In this document: positions 7,791 to 17,031 of the stretch, in pieces | How the letters are laid out: every line of letters begins with the position of its first letter | How positions within the stretch are numbered: the first letter of the stretch is position 1 | Source of the DNA: an uncultured Bacilli bacterium | GTDB lineage: Bacteria > Bacillota_I > Bacilli_A > RFN20 > CAG-631 | Reading direction: 5' to 3' | NCBI GenBank assembly: GCA_947626825.1 | Contig: CANQTM010000003.1 | Coordinates: 1-40,691, forward strand | DNA length: 40,691 bases | Translations under genes and position numbers: made by a program | Notes under the pieces: generated by a model | The model's database searches: none | What the model saw: the letters and a program-made list of their open reading frames with translations, nothing else | Told to the model about the DNA's origin: nothing

Positions 7791-9200
7791 ATGAGAAAAA
7801 CAAAAATAATTTGTACTTTAGGTCCAGCAACTGATGATTATAATATTTTAGTAAATATGGTTAAAGAAGGTATGAATGTTGCAAGATTAAACATGGCACA
7901 TGGTGATTATGATATCACTTTAAAAAGGATTAATCTTATTAAACAAGTTAGAGAAGATCTTAAGGTACCTTTAGGTATTATGATTGATATTAAAGGGCCT
8001 GAAGTTCGTACTGGAAAAGTTGATAATCCAATTAAAATAAATAAAGGTGACACAGTAATTTTTTCAGGAAAAATTTCACAAGTAACTAACAATATAGTAC
8101 CAATCAATTATGCAAATATTGCTAATGATGTTTTTGAAAATGGTCATATTTTATTAAATGATGGAATATTTGATTTAGTAATTAAAAAAATAGAAAATGA
8201 TAATATCTATTGCCAAGCCTTAAATAATGGTATCATAGGTAATCATAAAAATATGCATTTCCCTGAAACACATTTAAATTTACCATTTATTAGAGAAAAA
8301 GATATTAATGACATGAATTTTGCTATTGAAAATGATGTCGATTTTATTGCTTGTAGTTTTGTATCTAGAGGTGATGAAGTAAAACAAGTTTTGGATTATC
8401 TTAATTCACATAATGCCAATAACATTTCTTTAATTGCTAAAATTGAAAACAAAGAAGGAATTGAAAATCTTGATGATATCATGAAATATGTTGATGGCAT
8501 AATGGTAGCAAGAGGCGATTTAGGTGTCGAAATACCTATTGAAAAAATACCTTCAATTCAAAAACAAATGATAAGAAAAGTTCATCTTGCAGGAAAGCGT
8601 ATCATAACTGCGACAGAAATGCTTGAAACAATGACACACAATCCACGACCTACAAGAGCAGAAGTATCTGATGTAGCAAATGCAGTTTATGATGGAACAA
8701 GTTGTGTAATGCTATCAGGAGAAACGGCTGTTGGCGATAATCCAGTTAATGTAGTAAAAACAATGGCCAGAATATGTGAAGATACCGAACAAAACATTGA
8801 TTATGCTGACAATTTCAAGCAAATAAATTTTCCAATTACCAATATTGCTGATGCTGTATCACATTCAAGTGTTAATGCTGCCATTGATTTAGATGCCAAA
8901 GTTATTGCTGTATGTACTAAAAGTGGCAAAACTGCAATGATGGTTAGTCGCTTTCGCCCAACAAATCCAATTGTTGCATTTGTTACTTCTGAAAAAGTTT
9001 ATCAACAATTATCAATGTCATGGAATGTATTGCCATTTTTACTTGAAGAATATTATTCTACTGAAGAATTGGCCATAAGGGCTATTGATAATGTTAAAGC
9101 CTTACCATTTATTAGCAAAGGTGATATTATCATTATAGTTGCTGGTATTGCAAGACAAATAGATGGAACAAATTTAATGCGTATTGAAAAAATAAGATAA
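7791..9200 (+). CDS. pyk: pyruvate kinase
   Basis: Last step of glycolysis: phosphoenolpyruvate plus ADP to pyruvate plus ATP, in the cytoplasm. The 469 residues are the short form, without the extra PEP-utiliser-like C-terminal domain of Bacillus PykA. The N-terminal KIICTLGPA and the ARLNMAHG segment (31-38) are present. So are the catalytic Lys in LIAKIENKEG, the metal-binding VARGDLGVEIP (about 239-249) and the TEMLETM loop (about 274-280). The SD is a modest GAGG. A creatininase-family gene follows after 19 bases on the same strand and ends in a shared terminator, so the two probably form an operon. Confidence 0.97.
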   Translation: MRKTKIICTLGPATDDYNILVNMVKEGMNVARLNMAHGDYDITLKRINLIKQVREDLKVPLGIMIDIKGPEVRTGKVDNPIKINKGDTVIFSGKISQVTNNIVPINYANIANDVFENGHILLNDGIFDLVIKKIENDNIYCQALNNGIIGNHKNMHFPETHLNLPFIREKDINDMNFAIENDVDFIACSFVSRGDEVKQVLDYLNSHNANNISLIAKIENKEGIENLDDIMKYVDGIMVARGDLGVEIPIEKIPSIQKQMIRKVHLAGKRIITATEMLETMTHNPRPTRAEVSDVANAVYDGTSCVMLSGETAVGDNPVNVVKTMARICEDTEQNIDYADNFKQINFPITNIADAVSHSSVNAAIDLDAKVIAVCTKSGKTAMMVSRFRPTNPIVAFVTSEKVYQQLSMSWNVLPFLLEEYYSTEELAIRAIDNVKALPFISKGDIIIIVAGIARQIDGTNLMRIEKIR

Positions 9201-9219
9201 CACTATGGAGGAAATTAAT

Positions 9220-10029
9220 ATGAAATGGGAAGATTTAACTGTAGAAGAATTTAAAGAATCATTAAAAGTTACAAAAGGAGTTGCAATTATTCCAATTGGT
9301 TGTTTAGAAAAACATGGCTATCATATGCCTTTAGGCACTGATATGTTTATTGCAAGAGATATTGCTACAAAAGCAGCAATAAAAGAACCAGCATTAGTTG
9401 TTCCAACAGCACCATATGGCATTATAAGTGAAGCCCAACATCGTTATGGTTGTTTATCAATTACAAGTAAATTACAATATGAACTTTTGGAAGAACTTTG
9501 CGATGAACTAGCACGAAATAATTATAATAAGATAATTATTTTAAATGGCCATGGAGGAGCCATTAATTTTCTAAATTATTTTGCTCAATCAAGACTAGAA
9601 AAATATCATCCATACATTGTATATATTTATCGTGCCCATACAAGAACGCCACAACAACATCAACAATTTTTAGACATGAATGGTCCATTAAATGGTAGTG
9701 GTCATGCTGATATTATGGAAACAAGTGAAATCATGTATACAAATCCTGACACAATTCATCTTGAAAAAATCAAGCCAGAAGAGACTAAGCCTTTACTTCG
9801 AAATGAATTTTTAGCAGAAAATCGCATTTTCACAGCTATAGGTTGGTATGGAAATTATCCATATCATATTGCTGGTGATCCAACTGGCGCAACTGCTGAA
9901 AAAGGAAAATTTTTAAATGATATGTATGTTGATAATTTAGCAAAAGCAATAAAAATTATTAAAGATGATGATGTTTCTTTAAAATTACAAGAAGAATTTT
10001 ATAAAAAAAGAATGAATCCTGAAATTTAA
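9220..10029 (+). CDS. creatininase-family amidohydrolase
   Basis: Metal-dependent hydrolase of the creatininase superfamily, 269 residues. Metal ligands are visible as Glu30 and His32 in LEKHG, Asp41 in PLGTD, His111 in NGHGG and Glu167 in GHADIMETS. Family members hydrolyse cyclic amides (creatinine) or act on formamide intermediates, as the archaeal ArfB does. The true substrate here cannot be read from sequence. I start at the ATG at 9220 because its GGAGG SD (9207-9211) overlaps an upstream in-frame ATG at 9205, which has no SD of its own. The gene lies 19 bases after pyk, so its expression is probably tied to glycolysis. A strong terminator follows. Confidence 0.85.
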   Translation: MKWEDLTVEEFKESLKVTKGVAIIPIGCLEKHGYHMPLGTDMFIARDIATKAAIKEPALVVPTAPYGIISEAQHRYGCLSITSKLQYELLEELCDELARNNYNKIIILNGHGGAINFLNYFAQSRLEKYHPYIVYIYRAHTRTPQQHQQFLDMNGPLNGSGHADIMETSEIMYTNPDTIHLEKIKPEETKPLLRNEFLAENRIFTAIGWYGNYPYHIAGDPTGATAEKGKFLNDMYVDNLAKAIKIIKDDDVSLKLQEEFYKKRMNPEI

Positions 10030-10060
10030 CTTCTTAGGTTATAACTTAAGAAGTTTTTTT
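10028..10060 (+). terminator. intrinsic terminator after the creatininase-family gene
   Basis: Stem AACTTCTTA / TAAGAAGTT (10028-10036 and 10047-10055) followed by T's to 10060. The T run also contains the stop codon of the convergent MATE gene. Confidence 0.88.
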
Positions 10061-11447
10061 ATGCAATAGATTGTATATTTTTCTTTTTTATTCGTTTAAA
10101 TAAAATAATAAACAAAATAATACAAATTGTTAATGTTATAACCCAAGAAACCGGATATGACATTGCAAGACCTGCAATATTATGAAATTTTTCTATTTTA
10201 AAAATAGTATAAATCCAAACTATTCGAATACCACAAACACCTATTAAAGAAACAATCATTGGAGTAAATGAATAGCCGATTCCTCTTAATGAATAAGCAA
10301 AAGTATCCATTAGCCCACAAGTAAAATAAGTACATGCAATAATAATCAATCTACTTTTGGCAATAGAAATGGCATCTTTGATATATGTTTCATCATCACT
10401 ATTAATATAAAGACGTAATAATTGATTTTGTAATAAAAGAACTAAACCACCAAAAATAAGATTCATTAAAATAACAATTATGCTAGCATATACTACAACA
10501 AGTTTAATATTATTATATTTTTTGGCACCATAATTTGCTGCAACGAAAGCAACGCATGAAGAAGCAACACTATTCATTGCAGTATAAATAAAGCCTTCAA
10601 GAGAAGATGATGCACCATTTCCATCCATTGCATTTGTTCCTAAAATGTTAACACTTGATTGTATCAACACATTTGACAAAGAAAAAATTGTTCCTTGAAT
10701 ACCTGCAGGTAAACCAATTTTAATAATTTCTAACGCCTCTTTTTTATAAAATTTTAATTCTTTTATTTTTAAAGTCATAAATCCTTTATTTTTAATCAAA
10801 CAAATAATAATCCAAAATGCACTTATTGCTTGAGAAATAATTGTTGCCAACGCAACACCAGCAACATCCATATGAAAACAAATGACAAATAATAAATTTA
10901 AAACAACATTTACAATCCCTGAAAATCCTAAAATGATAAATGGTCTTTTAGTATCGCCAATAGCTCTTAGTAAAGAAGCACCAAAATTATAAACCATTGA
11001 AAATGGTAAACCAATAAAATAAATTCTTAAATAAATGGTAGATAAATCAATTATTTCATCAGATGATTTCATCCATTCAAGAAAGATTCTAGAAAAACTA
11101 AAACCAAAAACAGCCAAAATTAAACCGCATACAATACCAAAAATAAGTGATGTTGTTAAGACCTTTTGTCCTTTTATTTGATTTTTTTCTCCAAAGCAAC
11201 GTGCCATTAAGACATTAGCACCCGTACTTAATCCTAAAAATAAATTAATTATTAAATTAATTAATGGATTAGTAGAAGAAATTGCTCCTACAGCATGTCC
11301 ACCACTACCAAATAAACCACATACAACTAAATCTGCAGCATTATATAATAATTGTAAAATACCAGAAAAAATTAATGGTAACGAAACAATAAGTAACTTA
11401 GTGAAAAGATTTCCACTAGTCATATCAACTTCATTTTTTGATTTCAT
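10059..11447 (-). CDS. MATE-family efflux transporter
   Basis: Multidrug and toxin extrusion family antiporter, 462 residues with about 12 membrane helices. The N-terminal region, with LPLIFSGILQLLYNAADLVV and LGLSTGANVLMARCFGE, is typical of the NorM/DinF-like superfamily. Such proteins export cationic drugs or lipid-linked compounds using ion gradients. The substrate is unknown. It is divergent from an ABC exporter. The ATG has no SD at normal spacing: the only AGGAGG is 33 bases upstream and is separated from the ATG by a 16-base hairpin. The start is nevertheless supported by family alignment and by an in-frame TAA (at 11429-11427 relative spacing, between SD and ATG) that rules out an upstream extension past the hairpin. 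Confidence 0.9.
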   Translation of the reverse strand: MKSKNEVDMTSGNLFTKLLIVSLPLIFSGILQLLYNAADLVVCGLFGSGGHAVGAISSTNPLINLIINLFLGLSTGANVLMARCFGEKNQIKGQKVLTTSLIFGIVCGLILAVFGFSFSRIFLEWMKSSDEIIDLSTIYLRIYFIGLPFSMVYNFGASLLRAIGDTKRPFIILGFSGIVNVVLNLLFVICFHMDVAGVALATIISQAISAFWIIICLIKNKGFMTLKIKELKFYKKEALEIIKIGLPAGIQGTIFSLSNVLIQSSVNILGTNAMDGNGASSSLEGFIYTAMNSVASSCVAFVAANYGAKKYNNIKLVVVYASIIVILMNLIFGGLVLLLQNQLLRLYINSDDETYIKDAISIAKSRLIIIACTYFTCGLMDTFAYSLRGIGYSFTPMIVSLIGVCGIRIVWIYTIFKIEKFHNIAGLAMSYPVSWVITLTICIILFIILFKRIKKKNIQSIA

Positions 11448-11457
11448 ATTTATAACA

Positions 11458-11486
11458 ATTTAGCAAACTAAATCGTTTATCCTCCT
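11458..11486 (-). promoter_or_regulatory. distant SD and hairpin in the MATE leader
   Basis: AGGAGG at 11486-11481, then the perfect hairpin ATTTAG-TTTG-CTAAAT (11473-11458), then 10 bases to the ATG. Folding the hairpin would bring the SD closer to the start. It could instead be a DNA operator. Confidence 0.5.
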
Positions 11487-11520
11487 ATCATTATATGATT
11501 ATTTTCATATAGCTTAAAAA

Positions 11521-11548
11521 ATTATAGCACTATTTTAATTATCTTCAA
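11521..11548 (-). promoter_or_regulatory. MATE gene promoter
   Basis: TTGAAG (11548-11543), a 16-base spacer, TATAAT (11526-11521). Confidence 0.6.
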
Positions 11549-11558
11549 CATTTTTTTC

Positions 11559-11587
11559 TTAAAAAGAAGAGTTAATTGTGGTACAAT
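11559..11587 (+). promoter_or_regulatory. ABC exporter promoter
   Basis: TTAAAA (11559-11564), a 17-base spacer, TACAAT (11582-11587). It is back to back with the MATE promoter; their -35 boxes are 10 bases apart. Confidence 0.5.
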
Positions 11588-11619
11588 TTTAGTGTTTTTA
11601 AACAAAACTAGGAGAAATT

Positions 11620-13332
11620 ATGTTTAAAAGATTTATTAAATATTATAAACCACACAAAGTTTTATTTTTCTTTGATATGATGGCATCTTTATTTATATCA
11701 ATCATTGGAATGTCTTATCCTATTTTGACACGACTTGCTTTTAATACATATGTACCAAATAATGATATAAAAATGATAATTATTTTAGCTATCATTTTAC
11801 TAATTTTATACATTATAAGAATGTTATTAACATTTTTTGTCCAATATCAAGGCCATGTTATGGGTGTTAAAATGCAAGCCAAAATGCGTAGTGACATGTT
11901 CGAGCATTTACAAGATTTACCATATTCATATTATGATGAAAATGAAACAGGGAAAATAATGTCAAGAATGACAAACGATTTGCAAAATGTCTCTGAATTA
12001 GCACATCATGGACCAGAAAATTTCTTTATATGTGGTTTTATGATTATAGGATCATTTACATATCTTTTTATAGTAAATTGGATTTTAGCTTTAATCATAT
12101 TAATTTGTATTCCAATTCTAGTGGGATTTTCATTGTTTTTTAGAAAAAGAATGAATAAAGCATTTACGATAAATCGTCAAAACATGGCCTCTATTAATGC
12201 ATCATTAGAATCAAGCATTTCAGGAATTAGAGTAACAAAAGCATTTACTAATAAAGAGAAAGAAATGGAAAAATTTGAAGAAAGTAATATTGCATATGTT
12301 AAATCTCGTTCAAGTGCCTATAAGGCTATGGGAATGTTTCATTCCTCTACTAATTTTATTTTAGATTTATTTAATATAATCTGCATTATTTCTGGTGGAA
12401 TTTTAGCAATAAATGGTTTAATTGATTTACCCGATTATTTAGCATTTGCTGTTTCTATAAGTTTATTTACTTCACCATTAACAACATTAATTAATTTTGT
12501 AGAACAATTTCAAGATGGAGTTACAGGATTTAAAAGATTTATAGAAATAATGGATGAAAAAGTGGAAACTGAAAAAGAAAATGCCATTGATGATGCAACA
12601 ATTAATGGAAATATTATTTTTGAAAATGTGTCATTTTCTTATGAAAAATCAAATCAAATATTAAATAATGTATCATTTAAAATTAGCAAAGGTGAAAAAA
12701 TTGCATTAGTTGGTGAATCTGGTGGTGGAAAAACAACAATTTGTCACTTAATACCTGCATTTTATAAAGCAACAAAAGGTAACATTTATATAGATAATTA
12801 TAATATTAATGATTTAAGTTTTAAATGTTTAAGAAAAGCTATAGGCATTGTTCAACAAGATGTTTTCTTATTTACTGGAACAATAAAAGAAAATATTTTG
12901 TATGGGTGTTTAAACGCTTCAGAAGAAGGAGTCATTAATGCAACGAAAAAAGCCAAAATATATGATTTTATTATGAGTTTACCAGAACAATTTAACACTC
13001 AAATTGGTGAAAGAGGTGTTAAATTATCAGGTGGTCAAAAGCAAAGGATTGCCATAGCTAGGGTATTTTTAAAAAATCCACCTATACTAATTTTAGATGA
13101 AGCAACTAGTGCTTTAGACAATACTACAGAAATTTTAATTCAGCAAGCTCTTGATGAATTATGTCTTGGTCGTACAACAATTGTTGTTGCCCATCGTTTA
13201 TCAACAATTGCTAATGCAACTAAAATAATGGTAATAGAAAATGGGCAAATTGTTGAAGAAGGAACTCATCAAGAATTATTATCAAAAAATGGCATTTATA
13301 AATCGTTATATAGTCTACAATTTCGTAATTAG
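11620..13332 (+). CDS. ABC exporter half-transporter (membrane plus ATPase)
   Basis: A single polypeptide with a six-helix type I exporter domain (about 1-320) and an ATPase domain. Walker A GESGGGKTT begins near 365, and the Q-loop region follows. The signature LSGGQ is near 469-473 and Walker B ILILDEATSALD near 490. The His switch is in VAHRLSTI near 524. The family includes homodimeric MsbA/Sav1866-type lipid and drug exporters, so a homodimer is likely. The third glycine of Walker A replaces the commoner serine, which is tolerated. The start has an AGGAGAAATT SD. It is divergent from the MATE exporter, and the paired arrangement suggests a shared detoxification or envelope role. The substrate cannot be determined. 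Confidence 0.93.
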   Translation: MFKRFIKYYKPHKVLFFFDMMASLFISIIGMSYPILTRLAFNTYVPNNDIKMIIILAIILLILYIIRMLLTFFVQYQGHVMGVKMQAKMRSDMFEHLQDLPYSYYDENETGKIMSRMTNDLQNVSELAHHGPENFFICGFMIIGSFTYLFIVNWILALIILICIPILVGFSLFFRKRMNKAFTINRQNMASINASLESSISGIRVTKAFTNKEKEMEKFEESNIAYVKSRSSAYKAMGMFHSSTNFILDLFNIICIISGGILAINGLIDLPDYLAFAVSISLFTSPLTTLINFVEQFQDGVTGFKRFIEIMDEKVETEKENAIDDATINGNIIFENVSFSYEKSNQILNNVSFKISKGEKIALVGESGGGKTTICHLIPAFYKATKGNIYIDNYNINDLSFKCLRKAIGIVQQDVFLFTGTIKENILYGCLNASEEGVINATKKAKIYDFIMSLPEQFNTQIGERGVKLSGGQKQRIAIARVFLKNPPILILDEATSALDNTTEILIQQALDELCLGRTTIVVAHRLSTIANATKIMVIENGQIVEEGTHQELLSKNGIYKSLYSLQFRN

Positions 13333-13360
13333 ATATTATTAAGAATATTGTAATATTTAA

Positions 13361-13401
13361 ATTATTTTATTTTATTATTTATCAAAATAATAGTCATTTT
13401 T
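13361..13401 (+). terminator. possible terminator after the ABC exporter
   Basis: Stem ATTATTTT / AAAATAAT (13361-13368 and 13384-13391) and a short T run a few bases later. It is all A/T, hence weak. The rest of 13333-13469 shows no gene. Confidence 0.3.
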
Positions 13402-13469
13402 CTTTATAAAACACATAAACTTCGGCCTATTTAAAAATAATTGATAATGATTTTAGCTAAGAATTTTAC

Positions 13470-13498
13470 TTGTAGTTTTTTTTAAAAATTTATATAAT
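13470..13498 (+). promoter_or_regulatory. promoter of the pepP-ybeY-cdd-era-recO run
   Basis: TTGTAG (13470-13475), a 17-base spacer, TATAAT (13493-13498). It is the only good promoter upstream of the seven-gene run. Confidence 0.7.
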
Positions 13499-13505
13499 TA
13501 ATTTG

Positions 13506-13527
13506 TAAAACTAATTAATTAGTTTTA
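13506..13527 (+). repeat. 22-bp perfect palindrome at the predicted transcript start
   Basis: Two halves of 11 bases, TAAAACTAATT and its reverse complement, without a spacer. It begins about 8 bases after the -10 box and ends about 17 bases before the ATG. It is either an operator or a 5' hairpin in the mRNA. Confidence 0.6.
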
Positions 13528-13543
13528 AAAGCAGGTTAAAATA

Positions 13544-15277
13544 ATGGAAAATGATAAAATTATATTGTTACAAAATTATTTAAAAAAGACACAAATTGAT
13601 GCCTTCATTTTCTTTTTGTGTGATGATCATGGTAGTGAATATATTAATGATTCATTTAAAATAATTCCTTATTTAACTAATTTTACTGGTAGTAATGCAA
13701 CATTACTTGTTTTACAAAATGAGATTTTGCTTTGGACAGATGGTCGTTATTTTTTACAAGCAAAAAAACAACTAGCAAATAATATAATACTAATGAAAAT
13801 TGGTATTGATCAAAATATTGAAGAATATATCAAAGATAACATTAACTCTTTATTTTTTGATTTTAAAACTGCTAAGACAAATATCATTTTGCATTTCAAA
13901 AAATTAAAACCAAAATTAATTTTAAAAGATGCTTCTTTATTTATTAAAACTTTTTGGTCAAAAAATATTGTTCCAAACAAAAAAATTTTTTTGTTGCCAA
14001 ATAATATTTATCTACAAAATGCTCATGAAAAATGCCATAAAACATTAAATCATATAAAAAACAATGGCAATTATGCCATCTTAGTTTCTGCTTTAGATGA
14101 TATAGCTTATCTTTTAAATGCTAGAGGACATGATATCAAATACAATCCTGTTTTTATGGCTTTTCTATTTTTAACAAAAGTTGACAATATTGAACATTAT
14201 ATTTTATATATTAAAAAAAATAAATTAACTGATGATATTAAAAAATCTTTGCAAGATTTAAATATTATTATTAAACCTTATTTTCAAATTTATAGAGATG
14301 TTGCTAAATTTAAAGATATTATATATTTTGATAGTGATAAAACAAATTTTAAATTATATTCATTAATGACAAAGAAAAAAAGTGTTATTTTATATCCAAC
14401 ATTAACAAAATGTATAAAAAATAATCTTGATATTAAAGAAACAAAGAAAACACATTTATATGATGCAATTGCTATGTGTAAATTTATTTATTATATTAAG
14501 CACAATTTAAATAAAAAACAATTAACCGAATTATCGGTTGCCAAAAAATTAGAACATTTAAGAAAAAAACAAGGGGCATTTGAATTATCATTTGCCACAA
14601 TTGTCGGCTATAAAGAAAATGGTGCCATTGTACATTATAGTGCAACCAAAGAAACTAATTTAAAAATAAATAATGAAAGTTTTTTATTAGTTGATAGTGG
14701 CGGACAATATTTTTATGGCACAACTGATATTACAAGAACTTTGGCCTTAGGTAAAATAACAAAAGAAATGAAATTTTATTTTACTTTAGCATTAAAAGCT
14801 CATATTGATTTAGCCATGGCAACTTTTGATAATAAAACAACAGATGCAAGTTTAGATTTAATTGCAAGAAAACCATTATGGGAACATAATCTAGATTATA
14901 ATCATGGAACAGGACATGGCATTGGACATATGTTAAATGTACATGAAGGTCCACAAAGTATTCGTTATAATAAACAAAAACCAACTATTATGAAAAAAGG
15001 TATGATTACTAGTGATGAACCTGGATTATATTTTGAAAATCTTTATGGTATTCGTCATGAAAATGAACTATTATGTGTTAAAATTAATAAAAATCAATTA
15101 GGTTTTGAACCATTAACATATGTACCTTTTGATATTAGTGCTATTGATAAAACAATTTTAAATGAAAATGAAATAAATTATTTAAATAATTATCATCAAA
15201 TGGTCTATAAAAAAGTTAGTAAATATTTAACAAAAAAAGAAAGAAAATATTTAAAAGATATAACAAAGGAAATATAA
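13544..15277 (+). CDS. pepP: Xaa-Pro aminopeptidase (M24B), long form
   Basis: Cytoplasmic metallopeptidase that removes N-terminal residues preceding proline. The 577-residue length fits the long three-domain form: two creatinase-like N-terminal domains (about 1-300) and a C-terminal pita-bread domain. Metal ligands are visible. Aspartates are in LVDSGG (about 383) and TTDITRT (about 394). Histidine is in HGTGHGIGH (454-462), and glutamates are in TSDEPG (about 491) and RHENE (about 506). The SD is weak (AGG), after the palindromic leader. ybeY starts one base after the stop region, so translation may be coupled. In many Firmicutes phoH sits at this position instead. Confidence 0.9.
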   Translation: MENDKIILLQNYLKKTQIDAFIFFLCDDHGSEYINDSFKIIPYLTNFTGSNATLLVLQNEILLWTDGRYFLQAKKQLANNIILMKIGIDQNIEEYIKDNINSLFFDFKTAKTNIILHFKKLKPKLILKDASLFIKTFWSKNIVPNKKIFLLPNNIYLQNAHEKCHKTLNHIKNNGNYAILVSALDDIAYLLNARGHDIKYNPVFMAFLFLTKVDNIEHYILYIKKNKLTDDIKKSLQDLNIIIKPYFQIYRDVAKFKDIIYFDSDKTNFKLYSLMTKKKSVILYPTLTKCIKNNLDIKETKKTHLYDAIAMCKFIYYIKHNLNKKQLTELSVAKKLEHLRKKQGAFELSFATIVGYKENGAIVHYSATKETNLKINNESFLLVDSGGQYFYGTTDITRTLALGKITKEMKFYFTLALKAHIDLAMATFDNKTTDASLDLIARKPLWEHNLDYNHGTGHGIGHMLNVHEGPQSIRYNKQKPTIMKKGMITSDEPGLYFENLYGIRHENELLCVKINKNQLGFEPLTYVPFDISAIDKTILNENEINYLNNYHQMVYKKVSKYLTKKERKYLKDITKEI

Positions 15278-15278
15278 T

Positions 15279-15728
15279 ATGATATACATTAATTATAGAA
15301 ATAAAACAAAATATGATGTAAATTCTTATATAGATATTTTTAAACAAATTACTCGTTATACTTTAAAACAATTTAATTTAAAAGGTAATTTTGAACTATC
15401 AGTTACTTTAGTATCAAAAAAAATGATTAGAGACATTAATTTACAATATCGTCATATTGATAAAGTAACTGATGTAATTAGTTTTGAAAATGATAATGAT
15501 TTAATAAAAGTTGATAATTTAATAACATTAGGAGATTTATTTATATGTGTTAATAAGGCCAAAATGCAAGCGAAAGAATACGGCCATTCTATGTATCGTG
15601 AACTTTGTTTTCTTTTTACACATGGTTTATTACACTTATTAAAAATGGATCATATGAATCCTCAAGATGAAGAAAAAATGATAGCAATGCAAAACAACAT
15701 TATGAATCATTTCAAAATAATTAGATAG
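15279..15728 (+). CDS. ybeY: endoribonuclease YbeY (rRNA maturation)
   Basis: Zinc-dependent single-strand RNase involved in 16S rRNA 3' processing and 70S quality control. The signature H-x3-H-x5-H appears as His115, His119 and His125 in THGLLHLLKMDH. The length of 149 residues is typical. The SD AAAGGA lies in the end of pepP. cdd follows after 12 bases. The order ybeY-cdd-era-recO is the conserved Firmicute cluster. The diacylglycerol kinase gene often found between ybeY and cdd is absent here. Confidence 0.95.
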   Translation: MIYINYRNKTKYDVNSYIDIFKQITRYTLKQFNLKGNFELSVTLVSKKMIRDINLQYRHIDKVTDVISFENDNDLIKVDNLITLGDLFICVNKAKMQAKEYGHSMYRELCFLFTHGLLHLLKMDHMNPQDEEKMIAMQNNIMNHFKIIR

Positions 15729-15740
15729 GAGTGTTATCAC

Positions 15741-16142
15741 ATGGATTTAAAAAAATTAATTATGGCAGCCAAAAAAGTAAGTAAAAATTCATATTCGCCA
15801 TATTCAAAATTTAAAGTTGGTGCTTCTTTAATTACTAAAGATGGCATCATTTATCAAGGATGTAATATTGAAAATGCTTCTTATGGATTAGCAAATTGTG
15901 CAGAAAGAACTTGTCTTTTTACTGCTTATAGTGCAGGTGTTAAAAAAAATGATATTATGGCTTTTTGCATATATAGTCCCAAGGAACATTTGATCTCTCC
16001 TTGTGGTGCTTGTAGACAAGTAATGAGTGAACTTTTAGATAAAAATTGTAAAGTTTATTTAGTCTATGGCAAAAAAGATAACATTTATGAAACTACTGTT
16101 GCTGATTTATTGCCTTTAACTTTTTCAAGTGAGGATTTATAA
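15741..16142 (+). CDS. cdd: cytidine deaminase
   Basis: Homotetrameric-type, zinc-dependent enzyme that deaminates cytidine and deoxycytidine to uridine and deoxyuridine in pyrimidine salvage. Cys53-Ala-Glu55 supplies a zinc ligand and the catalytic acid, and Cys88 and Cys91 in SPCGACRQ complete the site. The 133 residues are normal for the small form. The SD AGGAGTG is good. Its end carries the SD of era, whose ATG lies one base beyond the stop codon. It links functionally to the uracil permease at 5210-6595. Confidence 0.96.
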   Translation: MDLKKLIMAAKKVSKNSYSPYSKFKVGASLITKDGIIYQGCNIENASYGLANCAERTCLFTAYSAGVKKNDIMAFCIYSPKEHLISPCGACRQVMSELLDKNCKVYLVYGKKDNIYETTVADLLPLTFSSEDL

Positions 16143-16143
16143 A

Positions 16144-17031
16144 ATGTTTAAATCAGGATTTGTTTGTGTTGTAGGAAGACCTAATGTTGGTAAATCAACT
16201 TTAGTAAACAATCTTGTTGGTAGTAAAGTATCCATTGTTTCTTTTAAACCACAAACAACAAGAGATGTTATTAAAGGCATTTACAATGATGAAGATTCAC
16301 AAATTGTTTTTACTGATACTCCTGGAATACACAAACCAGAAGATTCTTTAGGAAATATAATGAATTCAAATGCTACTAATTCAACTAATGATGTTGATGT
16401 CATTTTAATGTTAGTTGATGTTTCTAAAGAATCAAGAGCTTCAGATAAATATGTTATTGCTAAAATTGACAAATTAAAATGCCCAATAATTTTAGTTTTA
16501 AATAAAATAGATACCAAATCTAAATTAGAAATATTGCCTATTATTTCATATTATAATTCATTAAACATTTTTAAAGAAATCATTCCAGTTAGTGCCTTAA
16601 AAAAAGATAATTTGTTAGAATTAATTAAAGTTATTAAAAATTATCTTCCTGAAGGTCCAAGATATTACCCTGTAACAATGCAATCTGATCATTCACTTAG
16701 TTTTAATATTGCTGAAATAGTAAGAGAAAAGATTTTTATAAATTTAGAAGAAGAATTACCTTACTCAATTGGTGTTTATTCAGAAGAAATTATAGAAACA
16801 AATCAAAAAATAAAAGCCAGAGTTATTGTCTTAGTTTCTAGGGAATCTCAAAAAGGCATAATAATTGGTGAAAAAGGCTTGATGTTAAATAAAATTTTAA
16901 AAGAAGCTAAATTAGATTTAAAGAAATCATTAAAGAAAGATATTAGTTTAGAAATATATGTAAAAGTTTATAAAAATTGGCGTAATTCTCCATCAATATT
17001 AAAAATGTTAGGATATGAAATAAATGATTGA
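16144..17031 (+). CDS. era: GTPase Era
   Basis: Ras-like GTPase with a C-terminal KH domain that binds the 3' end of 16S rRNA and helps 30S assembly. G1 GRPNVGKS is at 11-18, G3 DTPG at 58-61, and G4 NKID and G5 SALK follow. The KH segment IIGEKGLMLNKI lies near residue 240-255. I use the ATG at 16144 (295 residues), which has a GAGG SD inside the end of cdd. A GTG at 16129 in frame is less likely because it would overlap that SD. It ends with TGA, overlapping recO by 8 bases. The normal C-terminus at TGA shows that TGA is a stop codon in this organism. Confidence 0.96.
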   Translation: MFKSGFVCVVGRPNVGKSTLVNNLVGSKVSIVSFKPQTTRDVIKGIYNDEDSQIVFTDTPGIHKPEDSLGNIMNSNATNSTNDVDVILMLVDVSKESRASDKYVIAKIDKLKCPIILVLNKIDTKSKLEILPIISYYNSLNIFKEIIPVSALKKDNLLELIKVIKNYLPEGPRYYPVTMQSDHSLSFNIAEIVREKIFINLEEELPYSIGVYSEEIIETNQKIKARVIVLVSRESQKGIIIGEKGLMLNKILKEAKLDLKKSLKKDISLEIYVKVYKNWRNSPSILKMLGYEIND

